Assembly: GCA_017643585.1 (NCBI GenBank)
Contig: JAEPND010000010.1
Location: 1-64,000, forward strand
Direction of reading: 5' to 3'
Source: Maricaulis sp.
GTDB taxonomy: Bacteria > Pseudomonadota > Alphaproteobacteria > Caulobacterales > Maricaulaceae
DNA length: 64,000 bases
Part shown: positions 1 to 9,566 of the stretch, one piece after another
Layout: each line of letters starts with the position of its first letter
How positions within the stretch are numbered: position 1 is the first letter of the stretch
The notes under the pieces: model-generated
What the model was told of the DNA's origin: nothing
Database searches by the model: none
What the model saw: only the letters and a program-made list of their open reading frames with translations
Made by a program: the position numbers and the translations under genes

Positions 1-1
1 A

Positions 2-82
2 AGACCGCACTATGCTCTCAACAAACAGCCGCCAGCCAAAAGGCTCAGCCAGCTGAACAACGTCTTGAGAAACGACAACTAG
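2..82 (+). CDS. C-terminal fragment, possibly of an rve-type transposase (partial, runs off the left edge)
   Basis: Reading frame 2 of the plus strand is open from the window edge to a TAG at 80-82 and encodes 26 residues beginning RPHYALNKQPPAKRLSQL. The Arg-Pro-His-x-x-Leu-x-x-x-x-Pro pattern is typical of the extreme C-terminus of IS3/IS481-type integrase-core transposases; that is recalled knowledge, not a search. Its stop overlaps by a few bases the stop of the converging DUF2855 gene. No terminal inverted repeat could be identified. It could equally be the tail of an unrelated chromosomal gene. Confidence 0.4.
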   Translation, partial: RPHYALNKQPPAKRLSQLNNVLRNDN

Positions 83-1155
83 ACCGCGATCGTCAATGCC
101 GCCCGGGCGGGCACGCCGCCAGCGACGAAACGCTTGTAAACATCGAGGGCAGCCTCTCCGCCTGCTTCTTCGACATAGTCGAAATAGCGCGACCCGGCAT
201 CGGCAAACCCGTCCCAACCGGCGCGATAGCGAGCATCGAAAGCCTCCTGCCCCCACTCCTTGATGCGGGCCCGCGCATGGTCCGGAGCGAAGAAGAATTG
301 CGGTTTTGGTCCCGGCAGGTGCGAAGCCGGCACGCTCTTTTCCCAGTGCGCGCCACCGACACGGATATTCGCCATCAGCTGATCGACCAGTCGGGTATGG
401 ATCGCCGTGTTGATGTCACTGCTGCCCGCGAAGTCGACGACGATGTGCCGCTCGTCCTGAGGCAGGCTGTCGAGCGCATCATAGGTGACGATTTCGTCGT
501 AGAGCTCCAGCCCCTCCACGAATTGCGCATTGCCCTTCGAGGTCAACGCCCGAACGCTCACCCCCTCAACCGGATGAGCCTTGAGCAGCCAGGCCAGGGC
601 AATCGCGGTCTTGGACGAGGCCGACGTCAGGGAAATCGACTGGGCGCCAAACGCCTGTTCATCCCGCAGGAAGGTGGCTAGCAGGAAGGAGGTGATGAAG
701 AGCGGCTGCAGGACCATTTGCGCGGCCTCGCGGTCGGGCGACCACAGCAGGTCCGCGGCGCACCTGACATAGCGATTATAGGCTGGCGGCAATTCCGCCC
801 TGTGCGCGGTGAAATCAATGAAGCTTGCGCTCTCCACCTTGCCCGGCTGAACGATGAGCTCAGACCCTGCGGGGAAGTATCCGTAAATCCGTTCCCCGAC
901 CGTCAGCGCATCGCATCGCGTCTCGGTGACTTCTGCAAAACCCCAGACCGGCAGCCGCCCGCGATCATCCTGGCCCGGAAAGAACTCCCAGTAACGCATC
1001 ACCGTGCCAAAAGCGGCGTAGGTGATATTATTGGCCGTCAGCGCGAAACGGCGAACAGCCAGGCGTGTTTCGCCCGCTGCCAGCTCGCGCCCGGCTTCTT
1101 CTGTCAGCCTGACATCCGCGATTGCCTCGCGGGCAATGGACAATGCCCAGTTCAT
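79..1155 (-). CDS. DUF2855 family protein
   Basis: A 358-residue cytoplasmic protein without signal peptide or membrane segments. The start ATG follows a clear GGGAGG ribosome site. The layout resembles medium-chain dehydrogenase/reductase folds: an N-terminal catalytic-like half with NNITYAAFG near residues 42-50 and WGFAEV near 71-76, then a Rossmann-like half with SASSKTAIALAWLL near 177-190 and VVDFAGS near 239-245. This order and length match the DUF2855 family, which has no settled function. The C-terminus near the converging upstream fragment looks complete. Substrate is unknown, and no metal-binding cysteines of a zinc alcohol dehydrogenase are visible. Confidence 0.75.
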   Translation of the reverse strand: MNWALSIAREAIADVRLTEEAGRELAAGETRLAVRRFALTANNITYAAFGTVMRYWEFFPGQDDRGRLPVWGFAEVTETRCDALTVGERIYGYFPAGSELIVQPGKVESASFIDFTAHRAELPPAYNRYVRCAADLLWSPDREAAQMVLQPLFITSFLLATFLRDEQAFGAQSISLTSASSKTAIALAWLLKAHPVEGVSVRALTSKGNAQFVEGLELYDEIVTYDALDSLPQDERHIVVDFAGSSDINTAIHTRLVDQLMANIRVGGAHWEKSVPASHLPGPKPQFFFAPDHARARIKEWGQEAFDARYRAGWDGFADAGSRYFDYVEEAGGEAALDVYKRFVAGGVPARAALTIAV

Positions 1156-1231
1156 CTTCGACCTCCCGTGAAATTATTGTCTTGTCGAACCATTTATCGA
1201 CAGGATTCCGGCCCATGCAAGCGCCTGACAC

Positions 1232-1264
1232 GCAAACAAAAACGGCGCCCCGATGGAGCGCCGT
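1232..1264 (-). terminator. Rho-independent terminator of the small secreted protein gene
   Basis: On the minus strand, a 7-bp stem (ACGGCGC/GCGCCGT, plus coordinates 1242-1248 and 1258-1264) is followed by a T-rich run complementary to 1232-1241. It lies 24 bases downstream of the secreted-protein stop. Confidence 0.8.
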
Positions 1265-1287
1265 CACTTGTTCCGAACGAACAGGAA

Positions 1288-1605
1288 TTACTCGGAATAG
1301 GACACCAGGGTCGCCGTTCCGGAATTGCCTTCATTCGTCGTATAGGTCGTGGAGGAACCCACTTCCTGGCTTGCCTCGGCAAAGGTAACGCACAGGCCGC
1401 TGGACGCACAAAGCTGGTTGGTGCCTTCGTCCCAGGTGTAGGATTCCGGCGTGCTGCCGTTCACGGAAGCCGTGCCAGCCGTCGTGTCCAGCACGAGCGT
1501 GAAGCTCTCACCAGAACTACGGGTCAGCTCGATGACCATCTCGCCAGCAAAAGCCGGAGCCGCAGCGAGAAGCGCAACAGCGGCGCCTGCGATCAGTTTT
1601 TTCAT
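1288..1605 (-). CDS. Small secreted protein of unknown function
   Basis: A 105-residue protein with a textbook Sec signal peptide: MKK, a hydrophobic Ala/Leu core, and a probable cut after AFA at residue 20. The mature part of about 85 residues is rich in Ser, Thr and Gly, has alternating beta-like stretches, and contains one pair of cysteines (C66 and C72) that could form a disulfide in the periplasm. The start has a strong GGGGAGAGAG ribosome site. It is monocistronic, with its own terminator. I recognise no family. Confidence 0.8.
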   Translation of the reverse strand: MKKLIAGAAVALLAAAPAFAGEMVIELTRSSGESFTLVLDTTAGTASVNGSTPESYTWDEGTNQLCASSGLCVTFAEASQEVGSSTTYTTNEGNSGTATLVSYSE

Positions 1606-1732
1606 AGTCTCTCTCCCCTTTTTGAGATCGTTTATCGACCAGAACGGTCTGGTGGCGTAATCGTTAACAGCTCCATCTCAGGAGGCAATGCGAAATTCGC
1701 CCATCGCGGGAATTGATTCCATCAACCTCTCG

Positions 1733-2551
1733 TCAGAAATGCGGCGACCACATCATCAGATAGGCAGCGAAGACGCCAAAACCGGTGGCCAGACCGCCCA
1801 GCAGCGTCACCCCAGCCATGCTCCACTTGAACGCGCCTGACGGGCTGTCAGCGGCCCATTGATACAGCGTCAACACGGCCAACGGCAGCAGGTAACAGGC
1901 AAAGGAGATGGCGATATCGGCCGGCCCGTCGAGCTGTCGGGAATTACCCATCGGCCCCTGGTTCATCATGTACCACCCCATCAGGCAAATACGGAAAAAC
2001 CAGACCCCATTGGCAACGATGAACAGCCGCATGGCCCAGCGCCGGTGGACGTCGATCCTGCGCTTTACCGCGTAAAACAGGGTCAGGCCCGCAAAGACGA
2101 CGATCAGGTGCGCATTGAAGCTGACACCCAGCGCCCCGATATCACTCAGCCGCACGCCCTGGGCCCAGGTCATGTAATACCCGCCGATCGCAAGGATCAG
2201 CGCAATCAGGATGAAACTGCGGCCTGTCCAGCGATGCAGCGCGGGGAAGCGTTTGCGCAAGGGCGGGGTCAGTTGCAGCGTGCCCCCGACAATCATCACC
2301 GTGGCGAGCAGAACATGGCTCAAAAACAGGATATTGCCGACGAAATCGCCATCGACATATCCGCTGATGAGTCCCCGGTCATTGATGGTCCCATAGTCGC
2401 CCGTCAGCGTTTTGCGGCCGTAATACATGGCGATGTAATAGACAAAGATCCACTGCCCGATCGTCGCGATCAGGAACCAGATGACACCCGCCGTCTTCAG
2501 CGCCTTGTGGGCGCTCGTGGCGGTGGGATCCGTAACTGCCGCTGCACTCAT
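1733..2551 (-). CDS. DUF2306 family multi-pass membrane protein
   Basis: A 272-residue protein with about seven hydrophobic segments; the first is TAGVIWFLIATIGQWIFVYY near residues 19-38. Conserved-looking histidines sit in HVLLATVMIVGG and RKRFPALHRWTGR, the pattern of DUF2306, a heme- or quinone-protein-like membrane family of unknown role. I chose the ATG at 2551 because GAGGAATGTAAA precedes it; a longer frame to 2596 adds 15 charged residues without support. The gene is divergent from the membrane AraC regulator, which may control it (inference). Confidence 0.75.
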   Translation of the reverse strand: MSAAAVTDPTATSAHKALKTAGVIWFLIATIGQWIFVYYIAMYYGRKTLTGDYGTINDRGLISGYVDGDFVGNILFLSHVLLATVMIVGGTLQLTPPLRKRFPALHRWTGRSFILIALILAIGGYYMTWAQGVRLSDIGALGVSFNAHLIVVFAGLTLFYAVKRRIDVHRRWAMRLFIVANGVWFFRICLMGWYMMNQGPMGNSRQLDGPADIAISFACYLLPLAVLTLYQWAADSPSGAFKWSMAGVTLLGGLATGFGVFAAYLMMWSPHF

Positions 2552-2613
2552 TTTACATTCCTCTTTTTTCAATCGACCGGACGTGCGGTCCGGCATGAGT
2601 CGAGAAATGACTG

Positions 2614-2640
2614 AAAAATCGGGGGCTCTCTCGCCGATTT
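2614..2640 (-). terminator. Orphan terminator-like hairpin upstream of the DUF2306 gene
   Basis: The 7-bp arms AAATCGG (2616-2622) and CCGATTT (2634-2640) are followed on the minus strand by five T residues (complement of 2614-2618). It lies upstream of the DUF2306 start, where no minus-strand gene ends. It could be a leader attenuator or the end of a short RNA. Confidence 0.4.
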
Positions 2641-2741
2641 GGAAATCAGCGAGTGTTTTTACAGGGGATTGAACCCCCGTCCGTCACCCTTGCAACGGCC
2701 GGGTGATTGCATGATTGTGCGCGGCAGGAACGGAGCGGCTC

Positions 2742-3821
2742 ATGTTATTGCTGGCAAATTCGATCAAACTGGCCGTCGCCAGTGGCTGTCTCGTGTGGAT
2801 CCTTTGGGTCCTGCGTCGCGGGCGCTTCGGTGTGCTGGAAACCAGCTGGGGCGTATTCTGCGCATCCATGGCACTGGTCCTGCTGCATGAAGTGTTTGGC
2901 GAGGTGCTCGGGCGTTACGCCCTGCTTCTGGGCATGGCCGGCGGTGCGACCTGCAGCGTCTTCTACCTCTACGCCCGCGCCCTCTTCCGCCCGGATGCCC
3001 AAATCGGCTGGCCGCATCTCGTGCTGGTCGCAGGCATATTCCTACCCTCGGTCATCAAGCGTGGCCTGTTATTCTTCGGTGAACCCGCCTGGATCGCGAG
3101 CAATGGTTTCGCGGCGATCGACGACACCCTGGGCAGTTTCCAGCTCCTGCTCAGCTCGACCGCCCTGCTGCTCAGCTTTGCTGAAGCCGGGCGCGGTTTC
3201 GAGATGACACGCGGACCGGAACGCCACCTCCGCCTCGCCTTCCTGGGTGCATTTGGTGTCTGCGTGACCGTTTGCATGGTTCTGCCCATTCGCGAAACAT
3301 TGTCAGCGAACGCGGAGTATCTCGCTCAGTCCCTCTGCGCCATCAGCATTTTCTCCGTCGCCTCGATTGCCCTGGTCTTCCGCCTTCAGAACCCGCTCAC
3401 CAAGACCGGCGAACGCCTGCTCGTGCGCCAGTCCGAAGCAACCTCGAATGATGTTGCCCTGGGTCAGCGCATTGAAACCCTGTTCCGTGAAGACCGGATC
3501 CACCTGGATGCCGAGCTGAAGGTCGCTGATATTGCCCGGCGCCTGCGAGAGCCGGAATATCGGGTCAGCCGCGCGATCACGGCCGGACTGGGCCAGGCCA
3601 ATTTCAACCGGCTGGCCAATCGTTACCGCATCGAGGACGCCTGCGCCGCACTCGCCGCCGACCCGGCCGGTGATCGCCCGATCCTGGACATCGCACTGGA
3701 TTGCGGTTTCGGCTCGCTGGGACCGTTCAATCGCGCGTTCAAGGCGCAGACGGGATTGACGCCACGGCAGTACCGCAATCGACAGGCGTTCGATACGGCC
3801 GCAGCGATCAGCGCGGAGTAA
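2742..3821 (+). CDS. Membrane-anchored AraC-family transcriptional regulator
   Basis: A 359-residue protein whose N-terminal 220 residues form about seven hydrophobic segments and whose C-terminal 100 residues are an AraC-type double helix-turn-helix. The first HTH is KVADIARRLREPEYRVSRAI. The second carries the family signature DIALDCGFGSLGPFNRAFK followed by TGLTPRQYRNR. The protein would sense something at or in the inner membrane and regulate from there. I chose the ATG at 2742 because a GGAG site lies six bases upstream; the frame also allows a TTG at 2715. It is divergent from the DUF2306 gene, its likeliest target by position. Confidence 0.85.
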   Translation: MLLLANSIKLAVASGCLVWILWVLRRGRFGVLETSWGVFCASMALVLLHEVFGEVLGRYALLLGMAGGATCSVFYLYARALFRPDAQIGWPHLVLVAGIFLPSVIKRGLLFFGEPAWIASNGFAAIDDTLGSFQLLLSSTALLLSFAEAGRGFEMTRGPERHLRLAFLGAFGVCVTVCMVLPIRETLSANAEYLAQSLCAISIFSVASIALVFRLQNPLTKTGERLLVRQSEATSNDVALGQRIETLFREDRIHLDAELKVADIARRLREPEYRVSRAITAGLGQANFNRLANRYRIEDACAALAADPAGDRPILDIALDCGFGSLGPFNRAFKAQTGLTPRQYRNRQAFDTAAAISAE

Positions 3822-3840
3822 GGCCCCCAAAACACCCCGT

Positions 3841-3854
3841 GTCACCTTCGTGAC
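3841..3854. promoter_or_regulatory. Short inverted repeat upstream of the XRE-2TM gene
   Basis: GTCAC-CTTC-GTGAC forms a perfect 5-bp dyad about 75 bases upstream of the XRE regulator start and just after the AraC gene. It could be an operator for autoregulation. There is no further support. Confidence 0.25.
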
Positions 3855-3928
3855 GTGTCCCGGTGCGGGCATCTTCGCCAGAATGACCCGGTTGAAACTC
3901 AGCTGAGACGATTGGGAGGGAGCTGGAT

Positions 3929-4402
3929 ATGAGCCTGAAATCTCTTCGTCTGGAACGCGGCTGGTCACAAGCCGAGCTTGCCGAGATCAGTGATCTCAGC
4001 GTGCGTACGATCCAGCGTATCGAAAAAGGTCACACGCCCAGCCTGGAAGCAATCAAGGCCTTGGCGAGCAGCTTCGCGCTCTCTGCCGGCGAGTTTCAGC
4101 AGCACCTGAAACAAACCCGGGGAAAAAACATGTCCGATCCTCTCAGCCATCCGGAAATGGCCCGGGGCCTGATCCCCCGGGAATTCGAGCGCCTGTTCTG
4201 GCACACCATGGTCTTTGCCGGCGTCATGACGGTGATCGCGTTTGTGACCTACCAGCTCGACGTGACCCCACGACTGGGATGGGGTGTAGGCATGTTGTGG
4301 GCCGGTGTGCTCTTTCTTCAACTGGCCTGGGTGCTCTTCTGCCGACTAACATCAAAAGCACCAGCAAAAGATCACCTGGTAAAAGAAAACGGCGCCCGCT
4401 AG
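3929..4402 (+). CDS. XRE-family HTH regulator fused to a 2TM membrane domain
   Basis: A 157-residue protein. Residues 1-60 form a Cro/CI-type helix-turn-helix (LRLERGWSQAELAEISDLS, then VRTIQRIEKGHTPSLEAIKALA). After a linker, residues 85-145 hold two transmembrane helices (MVFAGVMTVIAFVTYQL and GWGVGMLWAGVLFLQLAWVLF) of the 2TM type. It is probably a small membrane-tethered repressor. The start follows GGGAGGGAG. Its stop lies inside the loop of the clpA terminator, so the two converging genes share that sequence. Confidence 0.8.
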   Translation: MSLKSLRLERGWSQAELAEISDLSVRTIQRIEKGHTPSLEAIKALASSFALSAGEFQQHLKQTRGKNMSDPLSHPEMARGLIPREFERLFWHTMVFAGVMTVIAFVTYQLDVTPRLGWGVGMLWAGVLFLQLAWVLFCRLTSKAPAKDHLVKENGAR

Positions 4403-4412
4403 AGGCGCCGTT
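4381..4412 (-). terminator. Rho-independent terminator of clpA
   Basis: A perfect 9-bp stem AACGGCGCC (4388-4396) / GGCGCCGTT (4404-4412) with a 7-base loop, read on the minus strand, is followed by GTTTTCTTTT. It overlaps the last codons of the converging XRE gene. Confidence 0.85.
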
Positions 4413-4434
4413 CCAATTCGTATCGATCCAGGCG

Positions 4435-6744
<2,310 letters not shown>

Positions 6745-6748
6745 CACT

Positions 6749-7078
6749 CTATTCCTTTTCCATCGTGCACTGGAGCGGATGTTGTCCACGCCGTGCAGCG
6801 TCCAAGACCTGGGCTACCTTTGTTTCGGCAACCTCGTACGTGTACACGCCACACATACCGACGCCGTTCTGATGAACATGAAGCATGATCCTTGCGGCAT
6901 CTTCGGGAGTTTTCCGGAAGATCCCGACAAGGATCTCAACGACAAACTCCATGGGCGTGTAGTCATCATTGAGTAGCAGAACACGGTAAAGCGAAGGTTT
7001 CTTTGTCGCCGGGCGTGTTTTTGTCGCCAGGCCAGTTTCTTCTTCAATGCCGTTGTCGTCTTGTTTTCGTTCGGTCAT
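6749..7078 (-). CDS. clpS: ATP-dependent Clp protease adaptor protein ClpS
   Basis: A 109-residue adaptor that binds N-terminal Leu, Phe, Tyr or Trp of N-end-rule substrates and delivers them to ClpA. The hallmark [11 protein letters not shown] is at residues 36-46, with the pocket residues N37, D38 and M43, and a conserved His in HVHQNG (H69). The first 28 residues are the usual disordered Lys/Glu-rich extension. It is followed at once by clpA. Aat, which makes such degrons, is at 28053-28703 in the same window. Confidence 0.97.
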   Translation of the reverse strand: MTERKQDDNGIEEETGLATKTRPATKKPSLYRVLLLNDDYTPMEFVVEILVGIFRKTPEDAARIMLHVHQNGVGMCGVYTYEVAETKVAQVLDAARRGQHPLQCTMEKE

Positions 7079-7200
7079 TTTATAATCATGCTTTTGAACA
7101 GTATCAGGTCGTTCGATAGACAGATAGGAACAGAGCGCGCGACCGGAAAGGTCTGCGGTGCAATCGGTTCATCACAAAAGATAACACGGAGTCGATCTGA

Positions 7201-7239
7201 CTGCAGGCTTTTCGCTGCACAGACGAAAAATACCTGCAG
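7201..7239. other. Two-stage inverted repeat between the phasin terminator and clpS
   Basis: Outer arms CTGCAGG (7201-7207) and CCTGCAG (7233-7239) enclose inner arms TTTTCG (7209-7214) and CGAAAA (7224-7229). The structure lies between the phasin terminator and the clpS start. It could be a clpS leader hairpin, an operator, or a short RNA element. No gene is seen in 7079-7240. Confidence 0.4.
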
Positions 7240-7240
7240 A

Positions 7241-7274
7241 CACAAAAAAGAAGGCCCGGCGGAACACCGGGCCC
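7241..7274 (-). terminator. Rho-independent terminator of the phasin gene
   Basis: The minus strand reads a 7-bp GC-only stem GGCCCGG/CCGGGCC (plus 7253-7259 and 7267-7273) followed by TTCTTTTTTG. It starts 30 bases downstream of the phasin stop. Confidence 0.85.
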
Positions 7275-7303
7275 AGTCGGGGAGGAAAATTCTGTAGGTG
7301 CGA

Positions 7304-7987
7304 TTAGCGCTGGGATTGCGCCAGATCGACAGCGGCTGAAACGCGATCGTTCAGCGGCTTGAAAGAGGTCTTGAACAGGTCAGAGAAGAGCTCGGACGTC
7401 TTGTTCAGCTCGGCCAGGTAGTTGTCCATGGAGGACTTGGCGTATTCGGACTGGATCTCGAAGATTTCCTGAACAGACTTCGCAGACGCAACAGCCTTGG
7501 TCACCGCAACGCCCTCTTCCATAGCGGACTTGGCGTAGGCAACGGCGTTTGCATTGACCGTCTCGATGCCCTTGCCGGCAACGGTAGCGGACTCGATGAC
7601 CGCGTCCATTGTTTCCTTCTGGAAGGCAGAGGCGTCGTTCACAGCAGCGATGGTCTTCTCGAAGCCCTCTTTGAGAGCTTCATTGCTGGCGGAAGTCATG
7701 GTTTCGATCGTCTGGTTCATTGTGTTTCCAACTTTGATCTCGGGCGCAGCGGTCGTAGCTGCAGCAGGTTGAACGGTTTTCGGCTTGGCCGGAGTGGCCT
7801 TTTTGGCGGCGGGTGTCTTCGGCGCTGCCTTGGCAGCCGTCTTCTTGGTCGCCGTGGTCTTGCGAGCGCTCTTCGTCGCCGGTTTCTTGGCTCCCGGCTT
7901 GGACGGCGCCTTGCGGACAGCCGGCTTGGGCTTGTCTGCAGTCTTGGCTTCAATCGCTGCCGGTTTGGTCTCGGTTAGGTCAGTCAT
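7304..7987 (-). CDS. Phasin family protein with a lysine/alanine-rich N-terminal extension
   Basis: A 227-residue granule-associated protein. Residues 1-85 are a low-complexity Lys/Ala/Pro segment resembling histone-H1-like or AlgP tails (repeats such as KKTAAKAAPK). Residues about 90-227 are an amphipathic helical phasin domain with MTSASNEALKEGFEKTI and QEIFEIQSEYAKSSMDNYLAEL. Phasins coat polyhydroxyalkanoate granules; the basic tail could bind DNA or nucleoid, as in PhaM-like proteins (inference). A strong promoter and a palindromic operator candidate lie upstream. The N-terminal repeats differ in composition from neighbours but follow the same codon style. Confidence 0.85.
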   Translation of the reverse strand: MTDLTETKPAAIEAKTADKPKPAVRKAPSKPGAKKPATKSARKTTATKKTAAKAAPKTPAAKKATPAKPKTVQPAAATTAAPEIKVGNTMNQTIETMTSASNEALKEGFEKTIAAVNDASAFQKETMDAVIESATVAGKGIETVNANAVAYAKSAMEEGVAVTKAVASAKSVQEIFEIQSEYAKSSMDNYLAELNKTSELFSDLFKTSFKPLNDRVSAAVDLAQSQR

Positions 7988-8034
7988 GGCTCAACACACT
8001 TCAGATTCAGCGACCGCATTTCGCAGTCGCAACA

Positions 8035-8063
8035 TTACTACGCACCTGCAGCACGCGCGTCAA
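8035..8063 (-). promoter_or_regulatory. Sigma-70-type promoter of the phasin gene
   Basis: On the minus strand, TTGACG (plus 8058-8063) and TAGTAA (plus 8035-8040) are separated by exactly 17 bases, about 50 bases upstream of the phasin start. Confidence 0.6.
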
Positions 8064-8066
8064 GCG

Positions 8067-8090
8067 AATTTTGTGCGCTGCACAAATTTT
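8067..8090. promoter_or_regulatory. Palindromic operator candidate upstream of the phasin promoter (PhaR-like)
   Basis: TTGTGC-GCT-GCACAA (8071-8085) is a perfect 6-bp dyad, extended by A/T-rich flanks to about 10 bp per arm. It sits four bases upstream of the phasin -35 box. The TGC-N3-GCA core resembles sites described for PhaR, the regulator of phasin genes in other alphaproteobacteria (recalled). It is also about 75 bases from the start of the divergent carboxypeptidase gene. Confidence 0.5.
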
Positions 8091-8162
8091 GTGATTTCCC
8101 TTATCTGCGCAGGCGAACCGGTCCAATTGCGAAGCTATGCTTAACCCGATGGAAATAGTGGC

Positions 8163-9461
8163 GTGCGCACTGTTTCGCGCATGAGACGTCTACACGCCCC
8201 CTTTCTGAGCCTTCTCCTGGCACTCAGCGTGCTGGCTGCGCCGGCAGCCAATGCCAACAACCAACGTTATGCGGCGTTTGTTGTGGACCAGAATACCGGC
8301 GTGGTTCTTCACTCGCGACGCTCGGAAGCCCAGCGCTATCCCGCCTCGCTGACCAAGATGATGACCTTGTACATGTTGTTCGAGGCGATCGAGATCGGCG
8401 AAATCGGAATCGACGACCAGATTCGCGTGTCGGCGAATGCCGCGAGTGCGCCCCCTTCCGGACTGGGCCTGCGCTCGGGCGATACCATTCGCGTGGAGGA
8501 CGCCATCATGGCCCTCGTGGTCAAGAGCGCCAATGATGTGGCCGTGGCTGTGGGTGAACGTATCGGCGGCGGCGAAGCTGCCTTTGCCAGTGAAATGACC
8601 GAGCGCGCACGTGCCCTGGGCCTGGACAACACAATCTTCCGCAATGCGTCCGGCCTGCCCAATTCCCGCCAGACCACGACCGCCCAGGACATGGCCCGCC
8701 TCGCAATCGCCCTGCACCGGGACTTCCCCCAGTATTTTGACTATTTCGACCGGACCGAATTCACCTATCGCGGCCGCACCTATCGCAACCACAATTCCTT
8801 GGTGGGGCGGGTCGAGGGCGTGGACGGGCTGAAGACCGGCTATATCCGGGCCTCGGGTTTCAACGTGGTTGTTTCTGCAGAGCGCGGTGAAAACCGGCTG
8901 ATCGCTGTCATCATGGGCGGACCAACCGCCGCAGCGCGGGATGTCCATGCCGAGGAATTGCTGGAGGCGGCGTTCAATACGCTTGAACAGCGCCAGGACA
9001 GCCGCCTGTTTGCGGGCCTGACCATTCCCCGCCTCAACCCGGTTCGCGAACAAGCGATTATTGCGCGCGAGTTTGCAGAGCTTGGCGTGGCTGCTCCCAC
9101 CGAGATGGGTTCGGCACAAACCGCACCGGCCCTGCGAGTCGTACTGACAGATGAAGACGAGATGGCCAGCCCCCTCTCCGACCTCTCCAGCCAGTCCGAA
9201 ATGCCATCGGAGAACGCTATCTGGTCGATCCAGGTCGGCGCTTATCACACCGCCGATCAGGCTCGGGCGCGCCTGGCCGACGTTGCCGATCTGTCTCCTG
9301 TGCTTGAGCAGGCGCAGCACGCCGCACGCTCGGTCGACGTCAATGGCAACCAGTTGTGGCGGGCCCGCTTCGAGGCGCTCAGCGCCGAGGACGCCCGCCG
9401 GGCCTGCAGCGATTTCGGGGCCGCTGACGAAGCCTGTTTCGCCGTCGCTCCGGGGCGCTAG
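8163..9461 (+). CDS. D-alanyl-D-alanine carboxypeptidase (peptidase S11) with C-terminal SPOR domain
   Basis: A 432-residue exported penicillin-binding protein that trims the terminal D-Ala of peptidoglycan stem peptides. A signal peptide ends near APAANAN. The three active-site motifs of the serine DD-peptidases are present: SLTK (SxxK), SAN (SxN) and KTG in DGLKTGYI. A low-complexity linker leads to a SPOR domain near residues 350-430 (WSIQVGAYHTADQARARL), which would bind denuded septal glycan. The start is a GTG at 8163 or an ATG at 8181; neither has a good ribosome site, and both keep the signal peptide. Confidence 0.92.
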   Translation: MRTVSRMRRLHAPFLSLLLALSVLAAPAANANNQRYAAFVVDQNTGVVLHSRRSEAQRYPASLTKMMTLYMLFEAIEIGEIGIDDQIRVSANAASAPPSGLGLRSGDTIRVEDAIMALVVKSANDVAVAVGERIGGGEAAFASEMTERARALGLDNTIFRNASGLPNSRQTTTAQDMARLAIALHRDFPQYFDYFDRTEFTYRGRTYRNHNSLVGRVEGVDGLKTGYIRASGFNVVVSAERGENRLIAVIMGGPTAAARDVHAEELLEAAFNTLEQRQDSRLFAGLTIPRLNPVREQAIIAREFAELGVAAPTEMGSAQTAPALRVVLTDEDEMASPLSDLSSQSEMPSENAIWSIQVGAYHTADQARARLADVADLSPVLEQAQHAARSVDVNGNQLWRARFEALSAEDARRACSDFGAADEACFAVAPGR

Positions 9462-9566
9462 CGACACACACTTCAGCCTCACCGAGTTGACAGCGTCGGA
9501 TCGCTCGCACACTTTCGCGCGCCTTGAACCGCAGTTCACATCTCCCCATCCGGCCTGGAAACACCG

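Noticed and set aside
2650-2700. tRNA or tmRNA 3' end (GGGGGTTCAATCCCC)
   Set aside because: No matching acceptor, anticodon arm or CCA could be built around it.
9486-9514. TTGACA element before topA as a full promoter
   Set aside because: The -10 position 17 bases on reads CACTTT, too poor to call.
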